Positions 25,971-25,990 of a stretch of 25,990 nucleotides of DNA are shown one piece after another. This DNA comes from Leadbetterella sp031420365 (GTDB lineage Bacteria; Bacteroidota; Bacteroidia; Cytophagales; Spirosomataceae): assembly GCA_031420365.1 (NCBI GenBank), contig JANOMP010000364.1, positions 1 to 25,990 of the forward strand. Reading direction: 5' to 3'. How positions within the stretch are numbered: the first letter of the stretch is position 1; every line of letters starts with the position of its first letter. Below the pieces are notes generated by a model, which saw nothing but the letters and a program-made list of their open reading frames with translations, had not been told where the DNA came from and searched no databases. Made by a program: the position numbers and the translations under genes.

Positions 25971-25990
25971 GAAAGAGACAAAATGTAAAG

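Overview
The window looks like chromosomal DNA from a low-GC (roughly one third G+C by eye) member of the Bacteroidota, probably a Cytophagales- or Sphingobacteriales-like bacterium. The reasons are the lipidated TamA-type Omp85 protein, the many short lipoproteins, DUF5916 and DUF4136 proteins, near-absence of Shine-Dalgarno sequences (starts preceded by A/T-rich runs), and several upstream boxes matching the Bacteroidota TAnnTTTG -7 element. No rRNA, tRNA, CRISPR array or intact transposase gene was seen.

Layout: 206-1546 is a solitary xylose isomerase gene with its own promoter and a strong terminator. 1745-8853 is a two-gene tamB-tamA/L operon (envelope assembly) with a 4-bp ATGA overlap. 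Convergent to it on the minus strand are a small CpxP/Spy-like lipoprotein, a metzincin-like metalloprotease and rsmG. On the plus strand follow aroB, a DUF4136 lipoprotein with a terminator, and a yceI / ATP-grasp pair. Next is a Crp/Fnr-type regulator interrupted by an in-frame amber codon (14513-15202). A tight four-gene run follows: DM13 lipoprotein, outer-membrane barrel-like protein, DinB-like protein and NRDE/TANGO2 protein. The first two genes of this run are joined by an array of eight AATAATG heptamers.

17931-19078 (minus strand) holds three small uncharacterised genes that look like an accessory cassette: a small DUF3467-like protein, a protein with a GWD-G-G motif, and a cysteine-containing protein. 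The second and third overlap by 250 nt in different frames. This is the best candidate for an undescribed system. The remainder is envelope and housekeeping: an M28 metallopeptidase, a DUF5916 CBM9-like/barrel protein (both minus strand), and RNase R on the plus strand. A large imperfect inverted repeat lies at the right edge.

Most of the genes are ordinary core or envelope genes. The unusual signals are the three-gene cassette, its long out-of-frame overlap, the amber-interrupted regulator, the heptamer array at a gene junction, and the terminal inverted repeat.
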